NCBI GenBank assembly: GCA_965220955.1
Contig: CBDCRK010000035.1
Span: 186,001-250,000, forward strand
Reading direction: 5' to 3'
Source: CBDCRK01 sp965220955
GTDB lineage: Bacteria > Desulfobacterota > Binatia > Bin18 > CBDCRK01
DNA length: 64,000 bases
Positions 52,706 through 60,931 of this stretch are shown in pieces. Within the stretch, counting starts at the first letter, position 1. Each line of letters begins with the position of its first letter. The position numbers and the translations under genes were made by a program. The notes below the pieces were generated by a model, which searched no databases, had not been told where the DNA came from, and saw nothing but the letters and a program-made list of their open reading frames with translations.

Positions 52706-53227
52706 CTACTTGTGAACCAGGTTGCCCTGCTCGTCCAGCTGTAGACCTGTTTGCTTTGCCTTCTCCAGCACCTGCGATGCCCAGCTTACCCGTCCAGCAT
52801 CGGTCCCCCCCAGAATAGCCATGAGATAGCCACTCTCTTTACCAACATTACGGAAACCCCGCATAACCCCAGGAGGAACAGAAACAGTATCCCAGGGCTG
52901 CAGGATGATCTCGTCCTCTCCATTATCTCCCCAGTAGATAGACCACTCGCCAGACAAGGAAACAAACACCTCTATTGTGGAGTGGCTATGCAGGGCCGCC
53001 CCTTTTCCCGCATCAGCCTCGACCAGGGTGAGGTTAAAGTCGCGGGCGTCAGTGATGGCTGGTCCCAGCGAGGCGTCCTCTGTCACCCCGCGCCCAATAA
53101 CATTGAAGATTGCCCGCTCATGCTCAGGAATAAGGCTATCAACAAAGGCCTGTCGGCTGGGTTGCAGCTCTTGGAACCGAGCAACTCGCTTGAGCATCTC
53201 TTCTTTGGAGATCTGTACGCTGGCCAT
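52706..53227 (-). CDS. Cupin domain protein
   Basis: A 173-residue cupin: N-terminal helices (KRVARFQELQPSRQAFVDS), then AALHSHSTIEVFVSLSGEWS (metal His/His/Glu) and WDTVSVPPGVMRGFRNVGKE. It could be a dioxygenase or isomerase; nothing in the sequence fixes the reaction. GGAGGATTT precedes the ATG. Confidence 0.85.
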   Translation of the reverse strand: MASVQISKEEMLKRVARFQELQPSRQAFVDSLIPEHERAIFNVIGRGVTEDASLGPAITDARDFNLTLVEADAGKGAALHSHSTIEVFVSLSGEWSIYWGDNGEDEIILQPWDTVSVPPGVMRGFRNVGKESGYLMAILGGTDAGRVSWASQVLEKAKQTGLQLDEQGNLVHK

Positions 53228-53267
53228 AAATCCTCCTTTCTCCAGTCCTGTTGGTAAAAATCCCTAG

Positions 53268-53381
53268 TCAACAACGGCAGCAATCACCAAATCCGATAGT
53301 CGCTGGAAGCGGTCCATGCTCCGGCTTTCTTCCAGCAGGCTGGAGGTCAAGCCCAAGCTCAGCTGAGTTGGTAGTCTGCAT
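53268..53381 (-). CDS. 37-codon ORF with strong ribosome site
   Basis: AAGGAGGTGACCCT stands before an ATG (53379-53381) that opens MQTTNSAELGLDLQPAGRKP and ends GFGDCCRC. The ribosome site is very good but the peptide has no recognised family and a different frame gives a more protein-like TQLSLGLTSSLLEESRSM. It might be a precursor peptide, a leader, or a decayed gene. Confidence 0.3.
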   Translation of the reverse strand: MQTTNSAELGLDLQPAGRKPEHGPLPATIGFGDCCRC

Positions 53382-53486
53382 AGGGTCACCTCCTTAGTTG
53401 TTATTGTTCGGGCATATCAGGCTTAGCAGCTGATGTGATAAACTTTGAACTCAATCTGTTAGGAAGGAGTTCAAGGGTGTACGATT

Positions 53487-53822
53487 ATGCAGATGATCAT
53501 TCATGGAATGCAAGTTCATGGCGTTGACATAGACTCGCGTACCGGTTGTGCCCATTATCGCAGCAAGCTCGATATTATTGCCATCAGGTTCAAATGCTGT
53601 CAGGCTTACTATCCTTGTTACTCTTGCCATGAGGCTGAAGCTGATCATCCTGTCCAGGTGTGGAAACGTTATGAGTTTGGCAAGAAAGCTATCCTGTGCG
53701 GGGCCTGTGGCCAAGAGCTGACCATAGATCAATATTTACAGTGTGGCGCGGTCTGTCCAGCATGCCAGTCCGGCTTCAATCCTGGCTGCGAGCATCACTA
53801 TCATTTGTATTTTGAGATTTAA
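53487..53822 (+). CDS. CHY-type zinc finger protein
   Basis: A 111-residue stand-alone CHY zinc finger. It has VHGVDIDSRTGCAHYRS (CHY), IAIRFKCCQAYYPCYSCHEA, ILCGACGQELTIDQYLQCGA and CPACQSGFNPGCEHHYHLYF, with about ten Cys/His pairs for three zinc ions. In eukaryotes the domain occurs in ubiquitin ligases; bacterial single-domain members have no set role. Start 53487 or the ATG six bases later. Confidence 0.85.
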   Translation: MQMIIHGMQVHGVDIDSRTGCAHYRSKLDIIAIRFKCCQAYYPCYSCHEAEADHPVQVWKRYEFGKKAILCGACGQELTIDQYLQCGAVCPACQSGFNPGCEHHYHLYFEI

Positions 53823-53847
53823 TCGTGTCATGCGCTCATACCCCAAC

Positions 53848-54444
53848 TTACTTTGCTCTCTTAAAAGACGCCCCAGACTGTTTGAGGAACTCTACCTCCT
53901 CAGGAGTAGAAGCCCGGCCCAGGACAGCGTTTCTGTGGGGCAAGCGACCAAAGCGCTCAATAATCTTCTTATATCTGTCGGCAGGAGAAAAAGCCTTTTC
54001 TAAATAGTGACGTTCCTGAGCTAGCTCCTGGAACAAAGTGACTGCCTTGTTTTGGCGTTCTAAGTCTTCGCTATGCATAAAGGGCATATAGATAAACATA
54101 CGCTCAATTGGTGAGAGTTCCAGATCAGATTTCTCTCGGATCATATGCTCTGCCGCTTCTTGTGCTAAGGGATCTGTGGCAAAAGCTTGTGGGTCTCCAC
54201 GGAACATGTTGCGGGAAAATTGGTCAAGTAAGAGAATGAGCGCCAGGCTCCCTCTGGGAGTTAACTGCCAAGCGGCTAGCTTTTGCTGTGCTGCCAGCTG
54301 ATAGTCTGCCCCAAAGCGAGTTCTGATTTCTTGATCAAAGTCAGGGTTCTGGGTAAACCATGTAGAAACTCGCTCTTTATAATAGGCCTCGCTATCCTGT
54401 GGCTCGCCGAACCAGAAAGAAAGAATTTCATCCACCCGTGACAT
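53848..54444 (-). CDS. DUF924 family protein
   Basis: A 198-residue DUF924 protein with ILSFWFGEP, LAAWQLTPRGSLALILLLDQ, FSRNMFRGDPQAFATDPLAQ, SPIERMFIYMPFMHSEDLER and RFGRLPHRNAVLGRASTPEE. The fold is an all-helical TPR-like array; the function is unknown. Conserved motifs are complete. Confidence 0.93.
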   Translation of the reverse strand: MSRVDEILSFWFGEPQDSEAYYKERVSTWFTQNPDFDQEIRTRFGADYQLAAQQKLAAWQLTPRGSLALILLLDQFSRNMFRGDPQAFATDPLAQEAAEHMIREKSDLELSPIERMFIYMPFMHSEDLERQNKAVTLFQELAQERHYLEKAFSPADRYKKIIERFGRLPHRNAVLGRASTPEEVEFLKQSGASFKRAK

Positions 54445-54538
54445 TTGCGCCTCCCGTGCTGTTGGCTATACTCCTCTTGACAGAAAGCAGCATAGCAATG
54501 GAGAGTTGAAGGGGCAACTCAAGCGCTCCCTTAGCGCC

Positions 54539-55555
54539 TTACGCCTTGAAGGCTTCGACAATCTTGCGCCAGCGGGCGTCATTTTGGCCAGGAGGATCGG
54601 GATAGTAAAAGGCCACCCGGTCGAGTAAGCCAGTGTACTTGGCCTTGAGCAGACCAGGCACTTCCTCAGGCGAGCCGGTTACCGTGAACTCGGCTAACAT
54701 CTCGTCAGTGATATCCTGGGCCATGGCTGACCACTCACCCTTGGCCGCTTTTTCGTTCAGCCGCGGGCAGACCTCACCCCAGCCATGCGCGTCCAGCACC
54801 GGTTTATATGTTCGGGTCGAAGCATAGAAAGCAATTTGCCTCCGTACCCTCTCACGCATCTCAGCCATTTCCTTCTGGCTGTCACCCATGATCACAAAGG
54901 CCGAGGAGGCAAGGGTGATGTCTTTGCGACTGCGGCCAGCCTTTTTGGCACCGACCTCAATCTGGGGCACCACTATCTCGCGCAGGTACTTAGCGGAGTG
55001 AAACGGGTGGGCATGAAAACCATCCGCCAGCTCGCCAGCAAGACAACATATATAAGGGTTCACGCCAGCAATGTAGATCGGTATCTGTGGATGGGTAATT
55101 TGCTCCGGACTGAAAGCCGGAGTCATAAGCGTGAAGGTATAAAACCTACCGGTAAAATTTAATCTGCTGCCATTCTGCCAGCAATCCCAGATTGCCCGTA
55201 GAGCCAGAATGAGCTCGCGCAGCTTAGGACCAGGGGAGCTCCACTTGACGCTATAGCGGCGCTCGTTATGTCCCTTTACCTGGGTCCCCAGCCCCAGGAT
55301 AAAACGGCCATTGGACGATGCCTGGAGATCCCAGGCCGTGTAAGCTAGAGACATAGGGCTTCGGGGAAAAGCTAGAGCAATAGCGGTGCCCAGGTTGATC
55401 TGGCTGGTTGTGGTTGCGGCTACGGCAAGGGGCATAAAAGGATCGTGCCGGTTTTCCTGGGTCCACACGGCGTCAAAGCCCATCTCTTCAGCAGCTCGGA
55501 CAGCAGTAGCCACCTCGGCAAGTGAGTTAACAGCCAGACCTGTATCTAACTTCAT
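54539..55555 (-). CDS. LLM-class (F420-type) oxidoreductase
   Basis: A 338-residue luciferase-like protein with KLDTGLAVNSLAEVATAVRA, VWTQENRHDPFMPLAVAATT, FILGLGTQVKGHNERRYSVK and PQIPIYIAGVNPYICCLAGE. The set GLGTQVKGHNERR fits TIGR03617-type F420 enzymes. The start MKLDTG has AAGGAGAAACTC upstream. It begins 19 bases after the UGSC selenoprotein stop, so the two share a transcript. Confidence 0.88.
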   Translation of the reverse strand: MKLDTGLAVNSLAEVATAVRAAEEMGFDAVWTQENRHDPFMPLAVAATTTSQINLGTAIALAFPRSPMSLAYTAWDLQASSNGRFILGLGTQVKGHNERRYSVKWSSPGPKLRELILALRAIWDCWQNGSRLNFTGRFYTFTLMTPAFSPEQITHPQIPIYIAGVNPYICCLAGELADGFHAHPFHSAKYLREIVVPQIEVGAKKAGRSRKDITLASSAFVIMGDSQKEMAEMRERVRRQIAFYASTRTYKPVLDAHGWGEVCPRLNEKAAKGEWSAMAQDITDEMLAEFTVTGSPEEVPGLLKAKYTGLLDRVAFYYPDPPGQNDARWRKIVEAFKA

Positions 55556-55574
55556 TGAGTTTCTCCTTAGCACC

Positions 55575-56099
55575 CTAGCGCCTGAGCAGGATCTCAACGC
55601 ATTGTTGCGCTGCGTCCTCAGCCTTGGCCTGTATCACAGCATTACTATTGTTGCTGATCGGGTGCGGAATTACAGCAAATGGGTACTCAGGGATCCCGGA
55701 CACCTGAGCCATAACCCGAGCCGTCTGCACAAACCGATCAGTAATAATCGCGGTTGCGGCGACCCCAGCCTTCTCAGCCGAGATGGCGTCGTGCAAACTG
55801 CACGACGAGCAGCTCCCTCAATCACCAACGGCGGAGATGACTGCGTCACACCCAGCCATTTCAGCCAGTACCGCTGGTGGCACAGGTCGGCTTGGATCGG
55901 GCTTTTTCAGGCGGATGACTTCCTTTACACTGTGTTGCAACCGCAGAATTTCTTCCACATGGTCAAGCAACTGACGCACATTGACCTTGCTATTGTCCAG
56001 CAGTCCAACTGTACGACCTGCCAGGGATGTCAGATTAGATGCAGCTTTGGTAGCTGAGACTACGTCATTGGACGTTGGATCAAGAACGCGAATACTCAT
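55575..56099 (-). CDS. UGSC family selenoprotein (UGA-encoded selenocysteine)
   Basis: One 174-residue protein across an in-frame TGA (55818-55820). Residues 1-93 run from MSIRVLDPTS to GCDAVISAVGD; residue 94 is the TGA; GSCSSCSLHDAISAEKAG follows, and the frame ends at IPHPISNNSNAVIQ..EILLRR. This gives the U-G-S-C motif that names the family, where Cys forms also exist. A hairpin meeting bacterial SECIS spacing sits right after the TGA (55788-55806). GGGAGGAATC precedes the ATG. Sec with CxxC-like Cys suggests redox or reductase chemistry, inferred only. sel genes are not in the window. Confidence 0.88.
55788..55806 (-). promoter_or_regulatory. Bacterial SECIS element of the UGSC selenoprotein
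   Basis: In minus-strand RNA, GUCGUGCA-GUU-UGCACGAC forms a perfect 8-bp stem with a G-first 3-base loop. The loop lies 19 bases after the UGA, within the 16-37 range of the bSECIS model used by SelB. Confidence 0.8.
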
Positions 56100-56272
56100 G
56101 TTAGATTCCTCCCATCAAACTAAGGTCTGTACCAAAACCCTTTTTCTCCCCCTCACCTTAGTCCTTTCCCCCAAGGGGCGAGGAGACTTAAAGTCTTGGC
56201 TGCTAATACTTGGGGTGAGAGTTCTATAATGAATCATCAAAGCCCTCCGAGGTTAGGTTTTTCGTGTGAGCC

Positions 56273-57325
56273 CTAAACACTGTCGATGGATTTCGTTGTT
56301 GCATGCGACCAGGGGCCAAACCAGGGGGGAATAACTGCTCCAAAACCACCAGCAGGACCGCCTGCTGCAACTACCAGCAAGTCATCGGGGGATCGCAGCG
56401 CGGTGAACTCCTGGTCCGGGCCGCGGCCACGTGCAACCAGCTTATCTTTGCCAACCTTGGCCCAGTCGCGCCGCAACACCCGAGCCGATCGGTAGATAGA
56501 CTCGCGAATGTCTTGTTTCTGCCAGCCCGCAGCTATAAGCAGTTCCCGCAGTTGTTTAGGGATAACCAGCGCATAATTCCCGGGCCAGATTGAGTAGGTC
56601 AGCATGTTGTGCCGGATCTCGGCGGCAAAGGTTTCAAGAATCTCTTCAGGATCATGGGTCCATTCGTTCATGACCTGGCGCGAGGCCTCACTTGCCATGA
56701 CGGTGACACCCGAGACTTCAGCGGGAACACCCCGCTCCTGGGCCAGGGGTGTCCAAGGACTGTCCTCTTCATCTTCGGCAATACAGAATGAGAACTTGCC
56801 CGGGTGTCCCAGCGTTGCCCGGTCCAGCTGGCCGGGAACACAGCCAAGCACATTAATCATAACCAACCGCACTGCACGGCCAATGGTAGCGTTGGCGCGG
56901 TTGCCGTTGCCAAAGACGCCGTGCGTGGCGTTCATGCCGATTGCCGTCCGCACCGGGCCGTTGACCACAATAAACTGGGCACTGCCGCCGGTGCTGGCGG
57001 TGCTGCCATGAAGGTTAAAGTCCGCCTCACACATGGCCTTCAGGGCTGCTACCACAACCGGCATGCAGGCTGGCAGGCAGCCGGCCATAACTGCATTGAT
57101 GGCTACTTTTTCTGCCGTTATCGGCCGCTGGCGGACAGATTCAACGCCAACAATATCTCCCGGCGCTAGGCCCGCTGTGTGTAAACACTCTTGTACCCGC
57201 TCTTCTGTGGGTGGCACAATCGGCAGGCCGTCGGTCCAGCCGTTCTGCTGATAAAGTTCATTGGCCTCCAGAGCATCAGCCAGATCATAAGTTGCTGACT
57301 GAAGCGGCTGTTTAGCAAAAGTCAT
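56273..57325 (-). CDS. Conserved protein associated with the UGSC selenoprotein
   Basis: A 350-residue protein of unknown function: NGWTDGLPIVPPTEERVQEC, VAINAVMAGCLPACMPVVVA, NLHGSTASTGGSAQFIVVNG, GNGNRANATIGRAVRLVMIN and GHPGKFSFCIAEDEEDSPW. Several Cys and a conserved Asn/Gly pattern suggest an enzyme core. No membrane segment or signal. It precedes the selenoprotein on the same strand (about 170 bases), an association I recall as recurrent. The joint reaction is unknown. Confidence 0.75.
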   Translation of the reverse strand: MTFAKQPLQSATYDLADALEANELYQQNGWTDGLPIVPPTEERVQECLHTAGLAPGDIVGVESVRQRPITAEKVAINAVMAGCLPACMPVVVAALKAMCEADFNLHGSTASTGGSAQFIVVNGPVRTAIGMNATHGVFGNGNRANATIGRAVRLVMINVLGCVPGQLDRATLGHPGKFSFCIAEDEEDSPWTPLAQERGVPAEVSGVTVMASEASRQVMNEWTHDPEEILETFAAEIRHNMLTYSIWPGNYALVIPKQLRELLIAAGWQKQDIRESIYRSARVLRRDWAKVGKDKLVARGRGPDQEFTALRSPDDLLVVAAGGPAGGFGAVIPPWFGPWSHATTKSIDSV

Positions 57326-57380
57326 TAGGGTCTCCTCATTCTTGCTACTAAATCAGACCACCGGACATTAGTACACTCAT

Positions 57381-57457
57381 GTAGGGGCGATCCTTGTGAT
57401 CGCCCTAGGTGAGAGGCCGCAATAATAGGGCGAATACGAGATTCGCCCCTACAACAG
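57381..57457. repeat. Two inverted GTAGGGGCGA units
   Basis: GTAGGGGCGATCCTTGTGAT, CGCCCTA and an inverted TAGGGCGAATACG...TTCGCCCCTAC with the same TGTTGTAGGGGCGAATC flank as at 46796. Lies between mmsA and the UGSC operon. Confidence 0.8.
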
Positions 57458-57517
57458 ATGCCGAGACCTTCTGTACCAACTCTTATGTGGTTCGTTTTAG
57501 TTTTTTCGCCAATTCAC

Positions 57518-58978
57518 TCACGCTTTTGGCCAGCGCTCCACCACTACCTTCTTCTCCGTATAAAACTCAACCGCATCACGACCCTGCCCATGCAGGTCAC
57601 CAAAGAAGCTATCTTTCCACCCGGAAAAGGGGAAGAAGGCCATAGGCGCGGCCACCCCTACGTTTATGCCCAAGTTGCCAACCTGGGCTTCATAGCGGAA
57701 TTTACGGGCAGCAGCTCCACTACGTGTAAACAGACAGGCCATGTTGCCATAATTATGGCGGTTAACCAGGGCCAGGGCTTGGTCAATGTTGTTGGCATGC
57801 ATCAAACCCAGCACCGGCCCAAAGATTTCGGTCTTGGCAATCTGGCTGTCCAGATTCACATCCTCAATGATTGTGGGCTTAAGGAAGTAGCCCTTCTCGT
57901 AGCTGGGAATAAGCGCATTACGGCCGTCTACCACCAGCTTGGCTCCTTCTTGCTCCCCGGTTTGGATCAAACTCTCAATTCGGCTCTTGCTTTCTGCCCG
58001 AATAACCGGTCCCATCTCTACCCCTTCGTCCAGCCCATAACCCACCTTGCGGGAAGCTGCCACTTCGGTCATGGCCTGGGTAAATGGACGTCTGGCTTCG
58101 CCCACCGTAATGGCCAGCGAAGCGGCCAGACAACGCTGCCCCGCGCAACCCAAAGCAGATTCAGCAGCCACACGAATAACTTCTTCCAAGTCAGCATCCG
58201 GCAAGATAATGAGCGGGTTTTTGGCGCCAGCCTGGCATTGGGCGCGCTTGCCGTTGGCCGTGGCCCGGCCATAGACATACTTGGCCACAGGGGTGGAGCC
58301 CACAAAGCTGATTGCTCGCACCTGGGGATGATCAAGCAGCGCATCAACAGTCTCTTTGCTACCGTTAACCAAATTAACCACGCCCTTAGGTAAGCCGGTC
58401 TGCCCCATCAACTCAAAGAGCCGTTGTGCCGTCATGGGCGTTTTGTCCGAGGGTTTGAGAACAAAAGTGTTGCCGCAGGCAATAGCGTAGGGGAGAAACC
58501 ACAGGGGGATCATGCCCGGGAAATTAAAGGGAGTGATGGCTGCCACAACGCCGACCGGCTGACGAATCAGAGTTTCGTCAATACCCCGAGAGATGTCTTC
58601 GCTGTAGTATCCCTGCATCAAGGTGGGGATGCCGCAGGCAACCTCTACATTTTCTATGCCGCGGCGCAGCTCGCCAACCGACTCCGTGTAGGTCTTGCCG
58701 CACTCGTTGGTTAGGGTGCGTGCCAGATTATCAAGATTCTCTTCGAGTAGGCTTTTTAGTTTAAACAGGTATTGCACCCGCTCTGTAGCGGGAGTCTGTC
58801 GCCATTCGACAAAAGTGTCAGCGGCTGCCTGAACTGCGGCATCTACCTCAGCCGCCGGGGACAGTGGCATGGTAGCCAGTACCTCAGCCGTGGCAGGATT
58901 AATAATATCCAGGTGCTCCCCGGCACTGGAGCGGCACCATTCTCCATGAATGTAATTGAGGAGTTGGGGGTTGGTCAT
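57518..58978 (-). CDS. mmsA: Methylmalonate-semialdehyde dehydrogenase (CoA-acylating)
   Basis: A 486-residue aldehyde dehydrogenase of the MmsA type. It has ITPFNFPGMIPLWFLPYAIA, NTFVLKPSDKTPMTAQRLF, FVGSTPVAKYVY, the catalytic Cys in CAGQRCLAASLA (near residue 285) and FPFSGWKDSFFGDLHGQGRD. It converts malonate or methylmalonate semialdehyde plus CoA and NAD to acetyl- or propionyl-CoA. GGAGAAAAGACC precedes the ATG. It follows the zinc alcohol dehydrogenase in one unit. Confidence 0.93.
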   Translation of the reverse strand: MTNPQLLNYIHGEWCRSSAGEHLDIINPATAEVLATMPLSPAAEVDAAVQAAADTFVEWRQTPATERVQYLFKLKSLLEENLDNLARTLTNECGKTYTESVGELRRGIENVEVACGIPTLMQGYYSEDISRGIDETLIRQPVGVVAAITPFNFPGMIPLWFLPYAIACGNTFVLKPSDKTPMTAQRLFELMGQTGLPKGVVNLVNGSKETVDALLDHPQVRAISFVGSTPVAKYVYGRATANGKRAQCQAGAKNPLIILPDADLEEVIRVAAESALGCAGQRCLAASLAITVGEARRPFTQAMTEVAASRKVGYGLDEGVEMGPVIRAESKSRIESLIQTGEQEGAKLVVDGRNALIPSYEKGYFLKPTIIEDVNLDSQIAKTEIFGPVLGLMHANNIDQALALVNRHNYGNMACLFTRSGAAARKFRYEAQVGNLGINVGVAAPMAFFPFSGWKDSFFGDLHGQGRDAVEFYTEKKVVVERWPKA

Positions 58979-59006
58979 GGTCTTTTCTCCTATTTCTTAG
59001 AGGGGG

Positions 59007-60107
59007 TTAGGCCATGGTAACAATAGCGCGCCCAATAATCTCACCACGGTTAAGCGCGGTATAGGCTTCGTCGGCCTGTTCCAAGCGGTACCGACGGGTA
59101 ATGGGCTGGGACGCGCTCACCTGCCCGCGTGCCGCCAATGCTAGTAACTCGGGCAAGTCGGTGCGGACACGGCTGCCGTAGGAACCCATCAGCTGGATGC
59201 CGCGTCGCACCAGGCGGGTGATTTCAATGCCCGCGGTGGTAGTACCGGGAGCAATACCAATCACCACCATCCGCCCGCCGTCGCATGTCATCATGAAGGC
59301 GTTCACTACTGTCTCCGGGCGGCCCAGGGCTTCGATGGCCACATCAACGCCACGGCCGTTAGTGAGGGTGTTGACCGCAGCAATCGCGTCTCCTTGGGCG
59401 GCGTTCACCGTGTGGGTTGCCCCCAGTTCTTTAGCTGCCTCCAGTTTATCATTGCGTATGTCTACGGCAATAATCTGGCTGGCGCCAAAGGCCCTGGCAA
59501 TCTGGATAACGTTGGAGCCCACACCCCCTACGCCTACCACTGCTACCGTGTCATTGGGCTGTACTCTGGCCTGATTCTTTACCGCGCCGTAGGCTGTCAT
59601 CATGGCACAGCCAAGGATGCAGGCATCGGGCAGAGGTACGTTGGCGGGAGCGGGAAACACATCACTGGCCGGAACAACTGCGTATTCGGCCAGTCCCCCC
59701 ATGCTGTACATGGCCAGCGACGAGCCATCGGAACGGTTTAGACGGCTTTCGCCATCATAGAGCGTTCCTTTCAGGCGGTTCATGGCAAAGAAGGTCTCGC
59801 AGAGATCGTCCCGCCCGCGCACACAGTAATAGCAGAAACCGCACGGCATAATGAAGCTACACACCACAGCGTCTCCAGGCTGTGGTGTCTTGACATCAGG
59901 GGCAACCTCATTGACAACGCCGGAAATTTCGTGACCCAAGACACAGGGCAGGGGGAATTTCACTTCGCCCTTGACAACATGTAGATCCGTGTGACAGACA
60001 CCACACGCAGTGACTTTAACCAGAACCTCGCCGGTCTTAGGCTGCGGCCTCGGAATTTCTTCAATGGTAAGCTGACCACCGACTTCTGAGAGAATTACGG
60101 CTTTCAT
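59007..60107 (-). CDS. Zinc-dependent alcohol dehydrogenase
   Basis: A 366-residue MDR protein. The catalytic zinc Cys is in CGVCHTDLHVVKG, GHEISGVVNEV supplies His-Glu, structural zinc Cys are in CGFCYYCVRGRDDLC, and VVGVGGVGSNVIQIARAFGA is the Rossmann motif. It oxidises an alcohol with NAD(P). The start MKAVIL (ATG at 60105-60107) is preferred: AGGAGG lies 10 bases upstream, too close for the ATG three codons earlier. Paired with mmsA. Confidence 0.9.
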   Translation of the reverse strand: MKAVILSEVGGQLTIEEIPRPQPKTGEVLVKVTACGVCHTDLHVVKGEVKFPLPCVLGHEISGVVNEVAPDVKTPQPGDAVVCSFIMPCGFCYYCVRGRDDLCETFFAMNRLKGTLYDGESRLNRSDGSSLAMYSMGGLAEYAVVPASDVFPAPANVPLPDACILGCAMMTAYGAVKNQARVQPNDTVAVVGVGGVGSNVIQIARAFGASQIIAVDIRNDKLEAAKELGATHTVNAAQGDAIAAVNTLTNGRGVDVAIEALGRPETVVNAFMMTCDGGRMVVIGIAPGTTTAGIEITRLVRRGIQLMGSYGSRVRTDLPELLALAARGQVSASQPITRRYRLEQADEAYTALNRGEIIGRAIVTMA

Positions 60108-60182
60108 GATGGGCATTCCTCCTCATCTGGCAAGCGCTGAGGGTTTAGCTCTGCTTTATCATGATAAGAGCCTGTACGAAAA

Positions 60183-60291
60183 CCCTTTCTCCCTCATTCT
60201 GACCCTCTCCCCCAGGGACAAGGGAAATAAAAGATGACTATCAACTACCCCCTCTCCCGCAAGAGCGCGGGAGAGGGCTGGGGTGAGGGTT
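60183..60291. repeat. CCCTCTCCC-type repeat cluster
   Basis: Includes a perfect CCCTCTCCCGC/GCGGGAGAGGG stem (60250-60277) followed by CTGGGGTGAGGG. This 300-base gap before the XRE gene has no other supported gene. Confidence 0.75.
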
Positions 60292-60413
60292 CCATAACTA
60301 TGAGATCCTGTCCACCAGCTAGAGTGCTTATAATTAAGTTCATTCTCTCTTGACATTTTGTCTGCTGTTAGCTATCTGAATGGCGAACAAAAAGCGAATA
60401 CAGGGCACAAAAC

Positions 60414-60788
60414 ATGCAGCAACGTTTAGGTGACATCATCAACCAAGAGCGTCGGAAACGAGGCCTTAGTCTGCGTCAGTTGGTTAAGCGAATCAAAAAA
60501 GAGGATGGTAATTCTATTACTCCCCAGTATCTCAATGACATTGAATTTAACCGTCGTATCCCTTCTCCCCATGTGCTTCGAGAGCTGGCACGAGAGCTGA
60601 GTCAGGACCCCGACATGTTTCTGATGCTGGCTGGGGCAGAGACAGAGGTAATGCGAGAATACCTCAAGGAGCATCCGCAGCAACAAAGAGAAATCATTCA
60701 GCTCTTTCGTACTGCGCAAAAGCGGGGGTTTGAGGATTGGGAAAGACTCAGGAAAATTGTGGAGAAGAGCAAAAAGGACGGCAAATGA
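60414..60788 (+). CDS. XRE-family helix-turn-helix regulator
   Basis: A 124-residue protein: HTH in MQQRLGDIINQERRKRGLSL, RQLVKRI and ITPQYLNDIEFNRRIPSPHV, then LRELARELSQDPD and a charged C-terminal helix. It resembles regulators paired with ImmA/IrrE peptidases. The next reading frame overlaps it by 4 bases (ATGA) but is broken. It lies just before cas3 on the same strand, but its target is unknown. Confidence 0.88.
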   Translation: MQQRLGDIINQERRKRGLSLRQLVKRIKKEDGNSITPQYLNDIEFNRRIPSPHVLRELARELSQDPDMFLMLAGAETEVMREYLKEHPQQQREIIQLFRTAQKRGFEDWERLRKIVEKSKKDGK

Positions 60789-60927
60789 TGGCACAGTTCA
60801 TTCCTGACCGTGTAGGTGATCTTTTGTGGCGTCCCTAGACCTCCTCACCGGCTTGATTGAAGCCCACGCGGAGCGGCTGGATCTTACGAAGAATCCGTAT
60901 GAGAGACATTGTGGAGACAGGAAATCG
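60785..60927 (+). pseudogene. ImmA/IrrE-like partner relic
   Basis: MMAQFIPDRVGDLLWRP from ATG 60785, coupled to the XRE stop, ends at TAG 60836. In another frame LDLLTGLIEAHAERLDLT continues to about 60930. The two read like a deleted partner of the XRE gene, with most of the metallopeptidase missing. Identity of the partner is tentative. Confidence 0.4.
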
Positions 60928-60931
60928 AGTG

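Noticed and set aside
55386..56057. Plus-strand open frame across the selenoprotein region
   Set aside because: The minus strand carries the LLM and UGSC genes; the plus frame is a shadow that would hide the selenoprotein.
57458..58393. Long plus-strand open frame (311 codons)
   Set aside because: It lies antisense to mmsA and its translation has no family features; it is a shadow of the high-GC gene.
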